From the IMG/VR virus record IMGVR_UViG_3300013004_000076, positions 1 through 40,631 of that record: a stretch of DNA of 40,631 nucleotides, one strand, 5' to 3'. Below, in pieces: positions 39,671 to 40,631 of this stretch. Made by a program: the position numbers and the translations under genes. Every line of letters begins with the position of its first letter. The first letter of the stretch is position 1. The notes under the pieces are model-generated. The model worked only from the letters and a program-made list of their open reading frames with translations, was not told the DNA's origin and made no database searches. The DNA comes from a virus.

Positions 39671-40194
39671 GCAAGCCTAAGTCTATGCGCTATCAGGTTC
39701 AGCGAACACCTGAAATCACCTATTTCGCTGTGGCTAACAAGATCCTTGTCCATGATGCAGACCCGCACTAGCAGGCTGTTGCCGGCGTGGTGCAATCCGC
39801 CATCTGACAGCGCATCCTGGACCTCGGCATAGTCCGATCTGATCTGGGCTATCCGCTCATCTGTCATGTCAGCTTTGCAGTCGATGCCGCGCGCCACCAT
39901 GTCAGCCGAGACGGACGGAAAGCGCGGCACGCCACCAGACACCGCCGCCATGTAGGCGATGGCCCGTTGCATGAACACCTCGGCTGCCTCGAACTGGCGT
40001 TGATTGATGACGCCACCAAGACGCATCCGCCCATGTGCATAGCCTGCCCGTGGGTCTGTGCTGCCCTTACGGTGAGGCTGCGAGGCGATGAACGCCTTGT
40101 TCGCAGCCTCAACCTGAGCCTCGGTTGGCTGGACTATCTTGCCGCACTGGTGGCGCTCGACATCTGTTTTCCGTTTCCGTCCAGCCTGAGCCAT
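39667..40194 (-). CDS. Conserved hypothetical phage protein
   Basis: The start chosen is the ATG at 40194, which has AAGGAAAG 8-9 nt upstream; an ATG at 40239 would add 15 residues but lacks a good site. The 175-aa protein opens AQAGRKRKTDVERHQCGKIVQP, then AGYAHGRMRLGGVINQRQFEAAEVFMQRAIAY and a helical C-terminus. GRKRKTxxERxxCGKI is a recurring start in phage proteins before terminase genes (from memory). The role is unknown. Confidence 0.72.
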   Translation of the reverse strand: MAQAGRKRKTDVERHQCGKIVQPTEAQVEAANKAFIASQPHRKGSTDPRAGYAHGRMRLGGVINQRQFEAAEVFMQRAIAYMAAVSGGVPRFPSVSADMVARGIDCKADMTDERIAQIRSDYAEVQDALSDGGLHHAGNSLLVRVCIMDKDLVSHSEIGDFRCSLNLIAHRLRLA

Positions 40195-40242
40195 GATGTG
40201 ACTTTCCTTGCCGTTGGTGATGACGATGACGCGGCGCATGGT

Positions 40243-40518
40243 TCAGAACGGAATGCTGTCCCCACCGAGCGGGATCGGCTTCGCGCCGGCTGGCTCCGGT
40301 GCCATCTGACGCGCAAAGCCCTGCACGCCCGGCTCTGTCCGTTCACGTGGCTCTTCCAGAAAGCATGACACGCGGCCTTGCTCGTCTGGCAATGGCAGGG
40401 CGTCGAACTCCAGATACGTCACGCCCTTGTCATTCGTCCATGTGCTGCCGATGCGGATGGCGTATGCCTTGCCGTTGCGGCTCTTGCGCCAGCTTTTGAT
40501 GTCCATGCGAGTGCTCAT
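40243..40518 (-). CDS. Hypothetical protein with SSB-like C-terminal tip
   Basis: This 91-aa protein starts at 40518, overlapping the previous stop. It has strand-rich segments (DIKSWRKSRNGKAYAIRIGS, GVTYLEFDALPLPDEQGRV) and ends GGDSIPF. The ending resembles the acidic DDDIPF tip by which SSB recruits partners. The remaining sequence does not show an OB-fold clearly. The KSxNGKAYAIRIGS...LEFDALPLP pattern is known from uncharacterised phage proteins (from memory). Confidence 0.7.
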   Translation of the reverse strand: MSTRMDIKSWRKSRNGKAYAIRIGSTWTNDKGVTYLEFDALPLPDEQGRVSCFLEEPRERTEPGVQGFARQMAPEPAGAKPIPLGGDSIPF

Positions 40519-40631
40519 TTTTTCGCCTTCATTTCCTTGAGTTTGCTGCTGATAATTTCCCGAACGTCGCGCATCATTTCAGCGGTTGCCGGGTCCTCGA
40601 TGACCTTCTCGCCCATTTGAGAAGCGCCGAT
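40515..40631 (-). CDS. C-terminal part of a helical protein (truncated by window edge)
   Basis: The frame is open from the right edge to TGA at 40515-40517, overlapping the next ATG. The 38 visible residues contain MGEKVIEDPATAEMMRDVRE and end IISSKLKEMKAKK, helical and basic. An internal ATG (MGEK) has no clear ribosome-binding site, so the gene probably starts beyond the window. Function unknown. Confidence 0.6.
   Translation of the reverse strand: MGASQMGEKVIEDPATAEMMRDVREIISSKLKEMKAKK

Noticed and set aside
1-40631. Complete circular phage genome
   Set aside because: Joining the edges continues the left-edge frame into an unlike, quickly stopped sequence, and the right-edge gene lacks a start; the window is a fragment.

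Overview
The window is a stretch of a tailed-phage genome or prophage, most likely from an alphaproteobacterium, probably Hyphomicrobiales. That host guess is an inference from protein style (stand-alone DnaA domain IV protein, Rad52-type annealing protein, Gp157, NinB, XhlA-like and M15 lysis proteins) and from TTGAC-type promoters. The virion genes point to a short-tailed phage (podovirus). There is a 777-aa portal, an SU10/DUF5309-type capsid, adaptor proteins, a P22 gp10/T7 gp12-like tail protein, a T7 gp13-like GNAT-fold protein and large internal proteins, but no tape measure, sheath or major tail tube. No integrase is seen. Genes run off both edges, and joining the edges does not give a sensible reading frame, so this is not a complete circular genome.

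Layout. (1) 1-3717, minus strand: an early operon of a 74-aa HTH regulator, a DnaA domain IV-like protein, an SF2 helicase, an amino-methyltransferase, a RusA resolvase and a truncated replication-type protein. (2) 3718-3843: a divergent control region with two good sigma70-type promoters and clustered GACA/TGTC half-sites. The leftward promoter implies an almost leaderless mRNA for the HTH gene. (3) 3844-9161, plus strand: a tightly overlapping operon of small proteins plus the recombination genes Gp157, Rad52-like, NinB and HNH. (4) 9162-10729, plus strand: a second regulated block opening with palindromes and holding an XRE-type HTH protein. (5) 10723-40631, minus strand, read right to left: upstream small genes, a GIY-YIG (MUG113/T5orf172) nuclease, a structured non-coding stretch, a Cys-rich mini-protein, terminase small and large subunits, portal, a run of decoration/fibre-like proteins, scaffold, capsid, adaptors, tail protein, GNAT protein, ejection proteins, tail fibre, lysis cassette (membrane protein, M15 endolysin, nested spanin-like pair, XhlA-like), a metallophosphoesterase, a DUF3310 protein and an ADP-ribosyltransferase-like protein.

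Most notable: (a) a type I hammerhead ribozyme candidate on the minus strand at 38860-38932, between the GIY-YIG gene and the terminase genes; it matches every core consensus position except the first stem II pair. (b) A terminator inside the late operon just before the tail fibre gene, next to an opposite-strand two-helix membrane ORF. (c) A 12-copy SLTF-repeat virion protein. (d) A probable ADP-ribosyltransferase at the end of the late operon. (e) A strong hairpin just after the capsid gene. All calls come from reading the sequence; no database search was run.
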